Source: Paenibacillus mendelii (GTDB lineage Bacteria > Bacillota > Bacilli > Paenibacillales > Paenibacillaceae). Taken from it: DNA of 64,000 nucleotides. The translations under genes were made by a program, and so were the position numbers. The notes under the pieces were generated by a model, which was given only the letters and a program-made list of their open reading frames with translations, did no database searches and was not told the DNA's origin. Positions 51,522 through 60,735 of this stretch are shown here, in pieces (the stretch's first letter is position 1; each line of letters starts with the position of its first letter). Location: positions 124,001-188,000 of the forward strand of contig NZ_JANHOF010000003.1 of assembly GCF_024498075.1 (NCBI RefSeq), read 5' to 3'.

Positions 51522-52412
51522 TTGCGGAAAATTTGGCATTGGCGGTACTTTTATTTGTTACTCGCGCCCACTCTTCTTTATTTTCTGGTGTTCAATTACA
51601 TTCCTTTCTATGGCATTGTCATCGCGTTCAAAAACTTCCAGCCGTTCAAGGGCGTCTGGGAAAGTCCATGGGTAGGCTGGAAAAATTTCGACACGATGTT
51701 CTCGTCGGTTAAATTTCCGGAGCTGATCCGCAATACGGTACTCATCAGCTTCTACCGCCTCCTGTTCGGGTTTCCGGTGCCCATCCTGTTTGCTCTGATG
51801 CTGAACGAGGTCCGGACCATGTGGTTTAAGCGGACGATTCAGACGATTACCTATTTCCCGCATTTTCTGTCCTGGGTTGTGTTCGGCGGCATTGTGTTCA
51901 ATGTCATCGGTCCTTCGGGAATCGTAAATCTGGTTCTGGGCAATCTGGGTTTTGAACCGCTTAATCTGGCGGCAAATCCCGAGGTTTTCCGTTCTCTGGT
52001 TGTCGTGACGGGCATTCTGAAGGAATTCGGCTGGGCGGCAATCATTTACTTGGCGGCCTTAACTGGAATCGATCCGCATTTATACGAAGCGGTCAAGGTG
52101 GATGGAGGCGGCAAGCTAAGGCAAATCTGGCATATTACGCTGCCTGGAATCAGGCCGATGATCGCCATGCTGCTAATTCTGCAGCTGGCCAGCATCCTTG
52201 ATGCCGGCTTCGAGCAGATTCTCATCCTCTCCAATCCCGTTGTTTACAGCGTGGGCGATATTATCGATACCTACGTGTATCGGGTCGGCTTGCTGGAAGC
52301 GAATTATGGCCTGGCTACCGCGGTTGGGTTGTTTAAAGGCGTGATCGCTGCGGTCTTGATCGTATCGGCCAATCATATTATCCGCCGGACAGGAGAGAAA
52401 TCATTATGGTAA
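51522..52412 (+). CDS. Sugar ABC transporter permease, LplB family
   Basis: A 296-residue six-helix permease (YFYLLLAPTLLYFLVFNYIP, then FYGIVIAFKNF; EAA loop YEAVKVDGGGKLRQIWHITL). TTG start with GGGGGAA upstream. It forms the membrane channel with the gene at 52406 and is the first gene of the mannoside operon. The ATPase is presumably the shared MsmX type, encoded elsewhere. Confidence 0.92.
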   Translation: MRKIWHWRYFYLLLAPTLLYFLVFNYIPFYGIVIAFKNFQPFKGVWESPWVGWKNFDTMFSSVKFPELIRNTVLISFYRLLFGFPVPILFALMLNEVRTMWFKRTIQTITYFPHFLSWVVFGGIVFNVIGPSGIVNLVLGNLGFEPLNLAANPEVFRSLVVVTGILKEFGWAAIIYLAALTGIDPHLYEAVKVDGGGKLRQIWHITLPGIRPMIAMLLILQLASILDAGFEQILILSNPVVYSVGDIIDTYVYRVGLLEANYGLATAVGLFKGVIAAVLIVSANHIIRRTGEKSLW

Positions 52413-53350
52413 CCACACAGGAACAGGTTGAAGCAAATGACCTGAGGCTGATCAACAAGCCCAAAGCGTTGGACCGCAATCCGGTCTGGGTGCAGGCCAT
52501 CATTACGCTGGTCCTGACCGCGCTTGCGCTGATTACGCTGCTCCCGATTCTGAACGTGCTGGCGATGTCGCTGAGCGAAGCGCATGCCATCTATGAGCAT
52601 CCTCTGATGCTTGTCCCATACAGCGTAACGCTGGATGCCTACAAATATATATTTTCGACCTCTGTACTGCTCAAGTCATTTGGCGTGACGGTCTTCGCCA
52701 CGGTAGTAGGCACCTTCTTTAATCTGCTGGTCACGATTACCGGCGCTTACGCCCTGTCCAAGACGAAAATGCCTGGCAGCCGGATGCTGCTGTGGTTCTG
52801 TATTTTCCCGATGCTGTTTGGTCCAGGACTGATTCCGACTTATATTTTGCTGAAAAATCTGCATCTGCTGAACAGCGTCTGGGTACTGGTCGTGTCCGGT
52901 CTGGTTGTGCCCTTCAATCTGATTCTGATGCGCAATTTCTTCTGGAGCATCCCCGAGGAGCTGGAGGAGGCGATGCGGATCGACGGCGCAAGTGAAATGG
53001 GCATTTTATGGTGGATGATCATTCCGCTCTCCAAACCGGCAATCGCAACCATCGGCCTGTTCTATGCGGTCGGCCACTGGAATGATTTTTTTACCGGACT
53101 CTTCTTCATCACCGACAACACGAAGTGGCCGCTGCAGGTGCTGCTCCGTTCCATCGTTATCGATATGAATGCGCTCAATATGCGGGGCGTATCAACTACC
53201 ATCAGCCAGGATGCCAGCAAAATTATGCTGACGCCGGAAAATATCAAAGCTGCGAGCATCATATTCGCCGTCGTGCCGATCCTGCTCGTTTATCCGTTCC
53301 TGCAGAAATATTTCGTGAAAGGCATTATGCTCGGCTCCGTGAAAGGCTAA
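52406..53350 (+). CDS. Sugar ABC transporter permease, YtcP family
   Basis: A 314-residue partner permease. It has a longer polar N-terminus than the copy at 32477, then six helices (WVQAIITLVLTALALITLLP) and the EAA loop LEEAMRIDGASEMGILWWMI. It overlaps the preceding gene by 7 nt; AGGAGAG is its ribosome site. Confidence 0.92.
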   Translation: MVTTQEQVEANDLRLINKPKALDRNPVWVQAIITLVLTALALITLLPILNVLAMSLSEAHAIYEHPLMLVPYSVTLDAYKYIFSTSVLLKSFGVTVFATVVGTFFNLLVTITGAYALSKTKMPGSRMLLWFCIFPMLFGPGLIPTYILLKNLHLLNSVWVLVVSGLVVPFNLILMRNFFWSIPEELEEAMRIDGASEMGILWWMIIPLSKPAIATIGLFYAVGHWNDFFTGLFFITDNTKWPLQVLLRSIVIDMNALNMRGVSTTISQDASKIMLTPENIKAASIIFAVVPILLVYPFLQKYFVKGIMLGSVKG

Positions 53351-53415
53351 ACGAGTTGGGAGATCCGTCAAGGATTGCTCATAGAAAACAAATCCGTATA
53401 AGAGGTGAAAGAAAC

Positions 53416-55026
53416 ATGCGAAGAACAACGAAACAAAAAAGGGGAATCATTCTGCTCGTCTTTCTCATGATGGTGATGCTGCTGGCCGCCTGTTCGAGCA
53501 ATAAAGACAATGCTCCGAGCAATGAAGGCGGAGGAGGCAGCTCTGCCACGGAAGGAAATGACGGCGGAGCGGCGGCAAAGCCGGTCAAGTTCAGCTATGT
53601 ACGGCCTGTTTGGGGGGCGGCGACCTATACGAAGGGAGGCCCGTACGAGAAGGAATTGTTCAAGCAGGGGAATGTGGAAATCGATGCGCAGATCATTCCG
53701 GTTACGGAGTATGACACGAAGATCATGACGATCATCTCCTCCGGAGACATTCCCGACGTATTCTGGGCGGCGGGTCCTACGGATAAGAAGTTCAAGGAAA
53801 TGCAAGACCAGGGCGCTTTCATGAAAATCAATGAATATCTGGATAAATACCCGGCGGTGAAAGAAGCGGTGCCGCAATCCGTCTGGGACACGCTAACCGA
53901 CGAGAAAGGCGATATCTATTTCATTCCGAACGTGTCCAATCCGCTAGTGCCGATATTTACGTACTACCGGCAGGACATCTTCGAGAAGCTCGGCATAGCC
54001 GAACCCAAGACGGTCAAGGAATTGGAAGCGGCGCTGGCCAAAATTAAAGAAAACGATCCGAAAATGATTCCGATTACGGCGCAGGATACGATCTGGGGAT
54101 TCGGCGGGCTGTCTACCTCCTTCGGATTCTCCCATTACGCCTGGGGCCCGGCAAACGGCGATAACCGGGATAATCCGGAAAAAATCGTTCCCTGGTATTT
54201 GACCGATGGCGGCAAAAGCTATTATTTCTGGCTCAAAAACCTGAAAAAAGAAGGATTGCTGGACAATGAATTCCTGATTGCCAAGAACTGGGATCATGCC
54301 AAACAAAAATTCACTTCCGGCAAAGCGGCTGTTCTGGGCATCAACTGGGGGTACGGTCCGGAAATTATCTCGACGATGAAAAAAACGGACCCGTCTGCCA
54401 AAGTTGGCATTCTGCCTCCATTGGAAGGCCCTGATGGTTCGATGGGCGGCATACGTCCTTTCGGGGCATGGGACCGCGGCATGTATATTTCCGCTAAAAT
54501 GAAGGATCCCGACGGGTATTTCGGTTATCTGAACTGGCTGTTTACGGATGGCAGCGATTTTAGAAGATATGGTATTGAAGGCAAAACCTACAAAATCGAG
54601 GATGGCAAAAAGCTGCTGCTTGCGGATGACGACAAGGAAGCGGACTATAAGAACGGTCAAATCGAACCGCTGCAGATGATCACCCCTATGTCCGAAGCGC
54701 TGAACTGGGAATCAGAGGAAGCAAAATACGAAGGCGCGGGCGTCGGCGAATATTTTGCGGAGGCGAAAACGAAATTCGATGCCTATAACAAGGTGCAGTA
54801 CCCGGAATACCGCAATCCTACAATCTTTTCGCCGCTTGAAGTGGAGCAGGGAGCCCAGCTCTATAACGATTATTTGCAGTCTGTGATAGACGGAGCCATT
54901 ATTAACGACAAAATTACGGAGCAGGATTGGGATGCGGCAATCGACAAATATTTGAAGGCAGGCGGCCAGAAAATCATTGACGAAGTAAACGAGCTGCAGA
55001 CAAACAAAGTCAAACCGCAATATTAA
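53416..55026 (+). CDS. Extracellular solute-binding lipoprotein of the mannoside importer
   Basis: 536 residues. The signal peptide MRRTTKQKRGIILLVFLMMV leads to lipobox LLAAC, then a Gly/Ser/Asn linker and a bilobed binding fold (IISSGDIPDVFWAAG, YFIPNVSNPLVPIFTYYRQD, NWGYGPEIISTM). The ligand is probably a manno-oligosaccharide, judging by the two mannosidase genes downstream. ATG 53416 follows AGAGGTGAAAG; the frame is open far upstream but within the permease gene. Confidence 0.92.
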   Translation: MRRTTKQKRGIILLVFLMMVMLLAACSSNKDNAPSNEGGGGSSATEGNDGGAAAKPVKFSYVRPVWGAATYTKGGPYEKELFKQGNVEIDAQIIPVTEYDTKIMTIISSGDIPDVFWAAGPTDKKFKEMQDQGAFMKINEYLDKYPAVKEAVPQSVWDTLTDEKGDIYFIPNVSNPLVPIFTYYRQDIFEKLGIAEPKTVKELEAALAKIKENDPKMIPITAQDTIWGFGGLSTSFGFSHYAWGPANGDNRDNPEKIVPWYLTDGGKSYYFWLKNLKKEGLLDNEFLIAKNWDHAKQKFTSGKAAVLGINWGYGPEIISTMKKTDPSAKVGILPPLEGPDGSMGGIRPFGAWDRGMYISAKMKDPDGYFGYLNWLFTDGSDFRRYGIEGKTYKIEDGKKLLLADDDKEADYKNGQIEPLQMITPMSEALNWESEEAKYEGAGVGEYFAEAKTKFDAYNKVQYPEYRNPTIFSPLEVEQGAQLYNDYLQSVIDGAIINDKITEQDWDAAIDKYLKAGGQKIIDEVNELQTNKVKPQY

Positions 55027-55055
55027 ATGAATGCAGCTAAATAACAGACATGGAG

Positions 55056-55096
55056 GGCAGAGAAGGGAACATCGGTCCGTTCTCTGCCTTTGCTTA
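55056..55096 (+). terminator. Hairpin between importer and mannosidase genes
   Basis: GGCAGAGAA (55056-55064) pairs with TTCTCTGCC (55080-55088), with extra pairing inside, then TTTGCTT. As it lies within the presumed operon it may lower rather than stop downstream transcription. Confidence 0.6.
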
Positions 55097-55148
55097 TGAT
55101 TCACAGGGTATTATAGAGGCGCGTAAAGAACAGGAGGTTTATTAAATA

Positions 55149-57911
55149 ATGACACAGCAGACAGAGAGAAGGATATTAAAGAAAATAGTCGTTGTTTCAC
55201 ATACGCACTGGGACCGGGAATGGTATGAGGATTTTCAGAATTACCGCACGAGATTGGTGTATTTCATGGATGAGCTGCTTGACCACTTAAAGGCAGACGC
55301 TTCATACCGCCATTTTATGCTGGATGGGCAGACGGTGGTGCTGGGGGATTACACGGCGATAAGACCGGAACGCCAGGAGGAGCTGAAGGCGTATTTGCAG
55401 GAGGGGAGACTCGCCGCAGGGCCGTGGTATGTCATGCCGGATGAATTTCTGGTCAGCGGGGAATCGCTCGTCCGCAACCTCTTGACCGGCTTCAGGCAGT
55501 CCAGGGCGATGGGGGCCGAGCCGATGAAATCCGGTTATGTAACCGATATATTCGGCCATAACAGTCAGATGCCGCAGATATTCAGCGGCTTCGGCATCGA
55601 TAATGCCGTGCTGTTCCGGGGATTTCACGGTGACGGCGACCCGTCAGAGCTGTGGTGGGAGGGCGCCGACGGCAGCAGGGTGCTGGCCTTGAAGCTGGAT
55701 GAAGACAGAGCTTACAGCGACTTCTATTTCTTCCTCCGCTGGCCTTTTGTCGAGCGGGATTTTCAGTACGATGAGGAAGAGCTTCTCAGGCGGGCCAAGG
55801 AGATGATCGCATATAAGACCGAGCGGATTACGACCGACATTGCGCTTGGCCTCGACGGCTGCGATCATGTCGAGATCGAGCCGCGCCTTGGCTGGATGCT
55901 GGAGCTGCTTAACAACATGGATGCCGGTGTGGAGTGGGTCCACAGCAGTTTGGAAGAATATTTGAACGAACTGCGGGGCAAAGTCGGCGGCATTGAGGTT
56001 CTGCGCGGCGAACAGCGGATCCCCGGGTATAACGGTGTCAATAACATGGTGCTGTCGAACGTGCTTTCTTCGCGGATTCATCTGAAGCAGCTGAACCAGT
56101 CAGGCGAATATTTACTGACAGGCTGGGCGGAGCCATGGAGCGCTTTTGCTGAGCATGACGGACGGGCATATCCGAAGCCTTTTCTCGGTGAAGCCTGGAG
56201 ACATCTGCTGGAAAATCATCCCCATGATTCCATCTGCGGCTGCTCCATCACACCGGTGCATGAGGACATGCTGTACCGCTTTGCGCAGAGCCGTTCAATC
56301 GGCGAGCGGATGACTGGCGAAGCGCTCGCGTTCATCAGCGGCCATATCGATGAGTCGGCTCTGCAGGGGCGTCATGCGGCGATTCTGTTTAATTCGTCCC
56401 AGCGTTCTGTGAACGGTGTTATCCATTTCGAGCTGGAGCTGCCTGCGGGCACGACGAACCCGTCGCAGTTCCCGGAAGTGGCCGGGACCAATTTCAAGCT
56501 TCTGGATCATGAAGGGCGCGAGGTGCCGTTCCAAATCGTCGGCCTGCAGAAAAACAGCATCAAACGCTGGCGTCCCTATCGCGATATCCCGCGCGGACGG
56601 GCGGTCGACCGGTACACCATCGCCCTCTCAGCAGATATTCCCGCTTTCGGATACACGGCCTATACCGTAGAGATGCATCTGTCCGAGGCGCCGGGAGCTG
56701 GCGAATATGCGTTTCGCAAGGCGGCGGAGCCTGTGCGTTACCCCGGTGCGCAGCAGACGTCTCCGACAAGCTGGGAGAATGGGAGAGTACGTATCGATAT
56801 TGCGGCAAACGGAACCCTTGCCCTGCGCGATTTGACTACAGGCTATGAAACAAGCGGCCTATTGACCTTCGAGGACGAAGCGGATATCGGCGACGGCTGG
56901 AAATTCATTGCTCCAGTCAGCAATGAAACGGTCAATTCCGCAGCTGGTCCGGCCTCGGTATCCGTCATGTATGACGGGCCGCTGGAGACCTGCCTGCGCA
57001 TCGCCCTCCGGCTTGATGTACCGGAATCCGCTGCGGCCGATCAGACGCGGCGCTCCGCAGTCCGGACCAGCCTGCCGATAACGACTTTCGTGACTCTCCG
57101 TAAGGATGATCCCATTATCCGCTGCCGGACGGTCGTGGACAATCATGTGCGGGACCATCGTCTTCGAGTGCTGCTGCCTACCGGAATAGACAGCGGTGAA
57201 TTCACAACCAGCACACCTTTCGATTTGGTCCGGAGGAATGTCGTGAAGCCGGATTACAGCCGGCATATCGAGAAGGACAGCGGTATCGTTCCTTACAACG
57301 GTCTGCTTTCCATCGATAATGGGCAGCATGGACTCGCCATATTCAGCAAAGGGCTTTATGAAGTGCAGGTCAGGGAAGACAGGGCGAGAACGGCAGGGCT
57401 CACTTTATTCCGCAGTACTCGCAGCGAGGTGTTGAGCGATGGTGGCGACGGCGGAAATCTGCTCCAAACGCTAGAATTCGAATATGCTTTCCGGCCATTC
57501 GATCCCGCTGCTGTCTCAGGCGGAGATTTAATGATCGAGAAGCTGCAGGTTGCGCTGGATATCCGCAGCATTAACCGCCCGGTGGGCAGGGTTGCTCATG
57601 AAACGCTGCACAGAAGGCCAGCCGATCTGCCGGCGCGGCGTTCTTACCTTGACATCCAAGGCAGCGGGCTGGTTGTCAGTTCCTACAAGCAGGCTGAGGA
57701 CGATGCGGATGCCTGGATTGTTCGTCTGTGGAACTGCTTGGAGACAGCGGAAACCGGAGAGATCAGACCGCTGGCTCAGGTTAGCCGGGCGGAGCGGGTG
57801 AACCTGGATGAACAGACGCTCGAGCTCCTGGAAGCGGGAGTAGACAATAAATGGACGGTTACGGTGCAACCGAAGGAGATTGTAACACTCAAGTTCTGGT
57901 ACTCGTCGTAA
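55149..57911 (+). CDS. Alpha-mannosidase, GH38 family
   Basis: A 920-residue GH38 enzyme of the bacterial MngB-like type, releasing alpha-linked mannose. The N-terminal catalytic barrel has the zinc-binding VVSHTHWDREW, the nucleophile Asp (~133) in GYVTDIFGHNSQMPQI, and HDSICGCS with a further zinc ligand. Middle helical and C-terminal beta-sandwich domains follow. No signal peptide, so it is cytoplasmic and works on imported sugar (free or phosphorylated). AGGAGGT lies 11 nt before the ATG. Confidence 0.95.
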   Translation: MTQQTERRILKKIVVVSHTHWDREWYEDFQNYRTRLVYFMDELLDHLKADASYRHFMLDGQTVVLGDYTAIRPERQEELKAYLQEGRLAAGPWYVMPDEFLVSGESLVRNLLTGFRQSRAMGAEPMKSGYVTDIFGHNSQMPQIFSGFGIDNAVLFRGFHGDGDPSELWWEGADGSRVLALKLDEDRAYSDFYFFLRWPFVERDFQYDEEELLRRAKEMIAYKTERITTDIALGLDGCDHVEIEPRLGWMLELLNNMDAGVEWVHSSLEEYLNELRGKVGGIEVLRGEQRIPGYNGVNNMVLSNVLSSRIHLKQLNQSGEYLLTGWAEPWSAFAEHDGRAYPKPFLGEAWRHLLENHPHDSICGCSITPVHEDMLYRFAQSRSIGERMTGEALAFISGHIDESALQGRHAAILFNSSQRSVNGVIHFELELPAGTTNPSQFPEVAGTNFKLLDHEGREVPFQIVGLQKNSIKRWRPYRDIPRGRAVDRYTIALSADIPAFGYTAYTVEMHLSEAPGAGEYAFRKAAEPVRYPGAQQTSPTSWENGRVRIDIAANGTLALRDLTTGYETSGLLTFEDEADIGDGWKFIAPVSNETVNSAAGPASVSVMYDGPLETCLRIALRLDVPESAAADQTRRSAVRTSLPITTFVTLRKDDPIIRCRTVVDNHVRDHRLRVLLPTGIDSGEFTTSTPFDLVRRNVVKPDYSRHIEKDSGIVPYNGLLSIDNGQHGLAIFSKGLYEVQVREDRARTAGLTLFRSTRSEVLSDGGDGGNLLQTLEFEYAFRPFDPAAVSGGDLMIEKLQVALDIRSINRPVGRVAHETLHRRPADLPARRSYLDIQGSGLVVSSYKQAEDDADAWIVRLWNCLETAETGEIRPLAQVSRAERVNLDEQTLELLEAGVDNKWTVTVQPKEIVTLKFWYSS

Positions 57912-57977
57912 GAAAAGCTGTGAAGCGCAAGACTGTCCTTGCAGGCTTTAAACATGATGGCGGGAGATGAGCAAGGA

Positions 57978-60584
57978 ATGGAGAAAGGAAGAGAAGCATA
58001 CCTGGAATTGAACGAGAAGTGGGAGCTCAGCGGTTTTTACCCCGGCTTCTGGGCATTTGGAAAAAGCATGGAGCTGGGACTGGAATTAAAAGGCGTCGTG
58101 CCGTGGATTCCCGCTTCCGTGCCGGGTAGCATTCATTGGGATCTGCACCGCGCGGGATATTTGCCGGATCCCTATTTCGGTGCCAATGCGGCGGCTTGCG
58201 AATGGGTGAACGCCAGGGACTGGATGTACAGGACCTCGTTCCAGGCGGATCCATCGTGGGCGGGCAAACGGATACGCCTTGTTTTGGAAGGGGTCGATCA
58301 TTCCGCGAGAGTTCTGCTCAACGGTAAAGAATGCGGGGGTCATACCGGCATGTTCAAGCCCGGTCTGATTGAACTGCCGCAGGACAGCCTCCGGCTCGGG
58401 GAATCCAACACGCTCGCCATTGTGCTGGAGCGCTCGCCGGAAGGCGTAGCGCAGCTGGGCCGGACGGATGAAGTCGACCATCTCAAGAGCCGTTTCGGCT
58501 ACAAATGGGACTTCTGTCCGCGGCTTGTCCATATCGGACTGTGGAAGAAGGTAGGGCTGAAGATTTCGGACTGGTGCTCCTTGGACCATGTCGGGTATGA
58601 AGCGGTGCCGACCGCAGACGGGGCGGGGCTGCTGAAGGTAAATGCCGTTGTGGAAAGCATTAATAGCGGCCTTGTCCGGCTGGAAGCCGAGCTGTATGAC
58701 CCGGATGGAAAACCTGTCGGCTCGGAGTTGTATGAGGGCACCGTCAACCCCGGACTGCAGACCATCCGGCTGCATCTGCCGGTGGAAGCGGTCCGGTTGT
58801 GGTGGCCTAACGGGTACGGGGATCAGCCGCTGTACCGGGTGGTGGTGAAGCTGCATCATCCGGACTCCACCAGCAATATAAGTGATAAGGATACGGCGTC
58901 GGTCGGTTTTCGGATGTTATCCTTCCATGCCAATCCGGGAGCGCCTGCCGACGCCCTGGCATATACGGTCGCGGTCAACGGGAAGGCGATTTATATGAAA
59001 GGCTGGAACTGGGTTCCCGCCGATCAGTTATATGGAAGAGATACAGCGGATAAGCTGCGCCGGCTTATTTCCCTGGCGAAACAAGCCAATGTCAATCTAC
59101 TCCGTATCTGGGGAGGCGGACTGATTGAAACGGAGCTGTTCTACAGCCTGTGTGATCAGGCTGGCATTCTTATCTGGCAGGAAATGATGCAATCCAGCTC
59201 CGGCTTCAATAACGAACCTTCTGCTGCACCGGCGTTCCTTCACACCTTATACGATACGATGCGCCATGTGATCCGCGAACGAAGCAGCCATCCTTCGCTG
59301 GCTATATGGTGCGGGGGCAATGAATTAACCGAAGGCGGTCATCTGGACAGCCGGATGAAACCATTAACGGACCGCCATCCCAATATGCAGCTGCTGCGGA
59401 ATCTGGTCTCCGATCTTGATGACACCCGGTATTTTCTTCCGACTTCTCCGTCGGGCCCGACATTCTTCCTCAGCGCGGAAGATGCCGGGAAAGGGATCAT
59501 GTACGATGTACACGGGCCGTGGAAACATTCAGGAGAGGAAGGGCACTACAAGCTCTATAATGCCAGCGATGCGCTGCTGCACAGCGAATATGGCGGAGAC
59601 GGCTTCGCTTCGCCGGAGAGCCTGCGCCGCTTTCTTCCGCCGGAGCGGTTGAGCCCGGAGCAGTCCGGTTCCATCGAATGGCAGCAGCACGGGTATGAGT
59701 ACTGGAACATGGATGACCAGCTGCAGTCCCTGTTCGGGGGGCCGTTCGATACGCTTGCGCGCATGTCGGAAGCGGCGCAGTGGCTGCAGGCGGAAGGGAT
59801 CCGCTATGCGGTCGAAGCGAACCGGCGGCGCGCTCCGCACTGCAGCGGCAGCTTGCTGTGGCAGTTTAATGAGCCTTATCCCAATGTGTCCTGCACCAGC
59901 TCCGTCGACTACTATGGCGATCCGAAGCTTGCTTACAGCTGGGTCGCACGGGCGAACCGCAACCGGCATATTTTGCTCCGGTATGAAGCCGTTGCTTATC
60001 TTCCCGGAGAGGATTTTACAGGATCGGTGTTTCTGACGCGCGATGGAGAAGGGGCCGATGGTTCCATACAGGTTGAATGGATCGCTTTAGATGCATCGGG
60101 AAGGGGCCTGGCAGCCGGGGATTTCACCGTGGGAGAAGCGCCGGAGGCGGAAGCAGTCCTGGCAGGAGAGATGGTTTTCAAGGTACCGGCGGCAGATGTG
60201 TTTGTTGTGCGGCTGAAGGCAAGAGACGCGAAAAACTGTCAGCTTGTGGCGGATAATGAGTATACATTTGCCGTAAAGGCCGATGAGAAAGCTCCTCCTC
60301 TGGAGGCTTTCCGTTCGCTTGCGGCAACGGCTTTACGCTGGGAGACCGCGGTGGAGAATGGCGGAACCCGGGTTACCGTAACCAACACGGGCGATACAGC
60401 TGCGCTTTTTGTAAGAGTGCGGGGATTGGAAGTGGAGGCGGAAGCTGATGGAGCTTCGCAAACCACGCCGTCAAGGCCTTTGAACGACGGTTTTGTGGTA
60501 TTGCCCGGCGAAACGGACTCGTGCCATGTGGAAGGCGTCCTGCCGGAAGAACGCAGATGGCTCGTGACTTACCTGAATGGCTGA
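57978..60584 (+). CDS. Beta-mannosidase, GH2 family
   Basis: A 868-residue GH2 enzyme: sugar-binding beta-sandwich (LNEKWELSGF, VPGSIHWDLHRAG), immunoglobulin-like domain, then a TIM barrel with the acid/base Glu in WCGGNELTEGG and the nucleophile Glu in LHSEYGGDGF. The motif MKGWNWVPADQLYGR is typical of beta-mannosidases. No signal peptide. Start 57978 is chosen for its GGGAGATG site; the frame is open to a TTG at 57939. Together with GH38 it would degrade a mannose oligosaccharide such as an N-glycan core, which carries both alpha and beta mannose; the N-glycan link is inference. Confidence 0.93.
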   Translation: MEKGREAYLELNEKWELSGFYPGFWAFGKSMELGLELKGVVPWIPASVPGSIHWDLHRAGYLPDPYFGANAAACEWVNARDWMYRTSFQADPSWAGKRIRLVLEGVDHSARVLLNGKECGGHTGMFKPGLIELPQDSLRLGESNTLAIVLERSPEGVAQLGRTDEVDHLKSRFGYKWDFCPRLVHIGLWKKVGLKISDWCSLDHVGYEAVPTADGAGLLKVNAVVESINSGLVRLEAELYDPDGKPVGSELYEGTVNPGLQTIRLHLPVEAVRLWWPNGYGDQPLYRVVVKLHHPDSTSNISDKDTASVGFRMLSFHANPGAPADALAYTVAVNGKAIYMKGWNWVPADQLYGRDTADKLRRLISLAKQANVNLLRIWGGGLIETELFYSLCDQAGILIWQEMMQSSSGFNNEPSAAPAFLHTLYDTMRHVIRERSSHPSLAIWCGGNELTEGGHLDSRMKPLTDRHPNMQLLRNLVSDLDDTRYFLPTSPSGPTFFLSAEDAGKGIMYDVHGPWKHSGEEGHYKLYNASDALLHSEYGGDGFASPESLRRFLPPERLSPEQSGSIEWQQHGYEYWNMDDQLQSLFGGPFDTLARMSEAAQWLQAEGIRYAVEANRRRAPHCSGSLLWQFNEPYPNVSCTSSVDYYGDPKLAYSWVARANRNRHILLRYEAVAYLPGEDFTGSVFLTRDGEGADGSIQVEWIALDASGRGLAAGDFTVGEAPEAEAVLAGEMVFKVPAADVFVVRLKARDAKNCQLVADNEYTFAVKADEKAPPLEAFRSLAATALRWETAVENGGTRVTVTNTGDTAALFVRVRGLEVEAEADGASQTTPSRPLNDGFVVLPGETDSCHVEGVLPEERRWLVTYLNG

Positions 60585-60637
60585 AGCCGGCTGCATTATT
60601 TTTTCAATCCATCTGAAAAAGCCTGAATAATTCTAAG

Positions 60638-60700
60638 GAAGCGTCGAAGGAACATGGAAAGTCGATTTTTCGCCGCTTCTCCTTGTGTTTTTATTTTATA
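60638..60700 (+). terminator. Candidate terminator after the beta-mannosidase gene
   Basis: GAAGCG-T-CGAA (60638-60648) pairs with TTCG-C-CGCTTC (60669-60679) with one mismatch, followed by T-rich sequence to ~60700. Confidence 0.5.
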
Positions 60701-60735
60701 TTCCCGGGTTATCCAAAAGGAGGAATGATTATATT

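Noticed and set aside
53125-53415. Upstream extension of the binding protein by 97 residues
   Set aside because: It overlaps the permease gene in another frame; the lipoprotein signal sequence and ribosome site fix the start at 53416.
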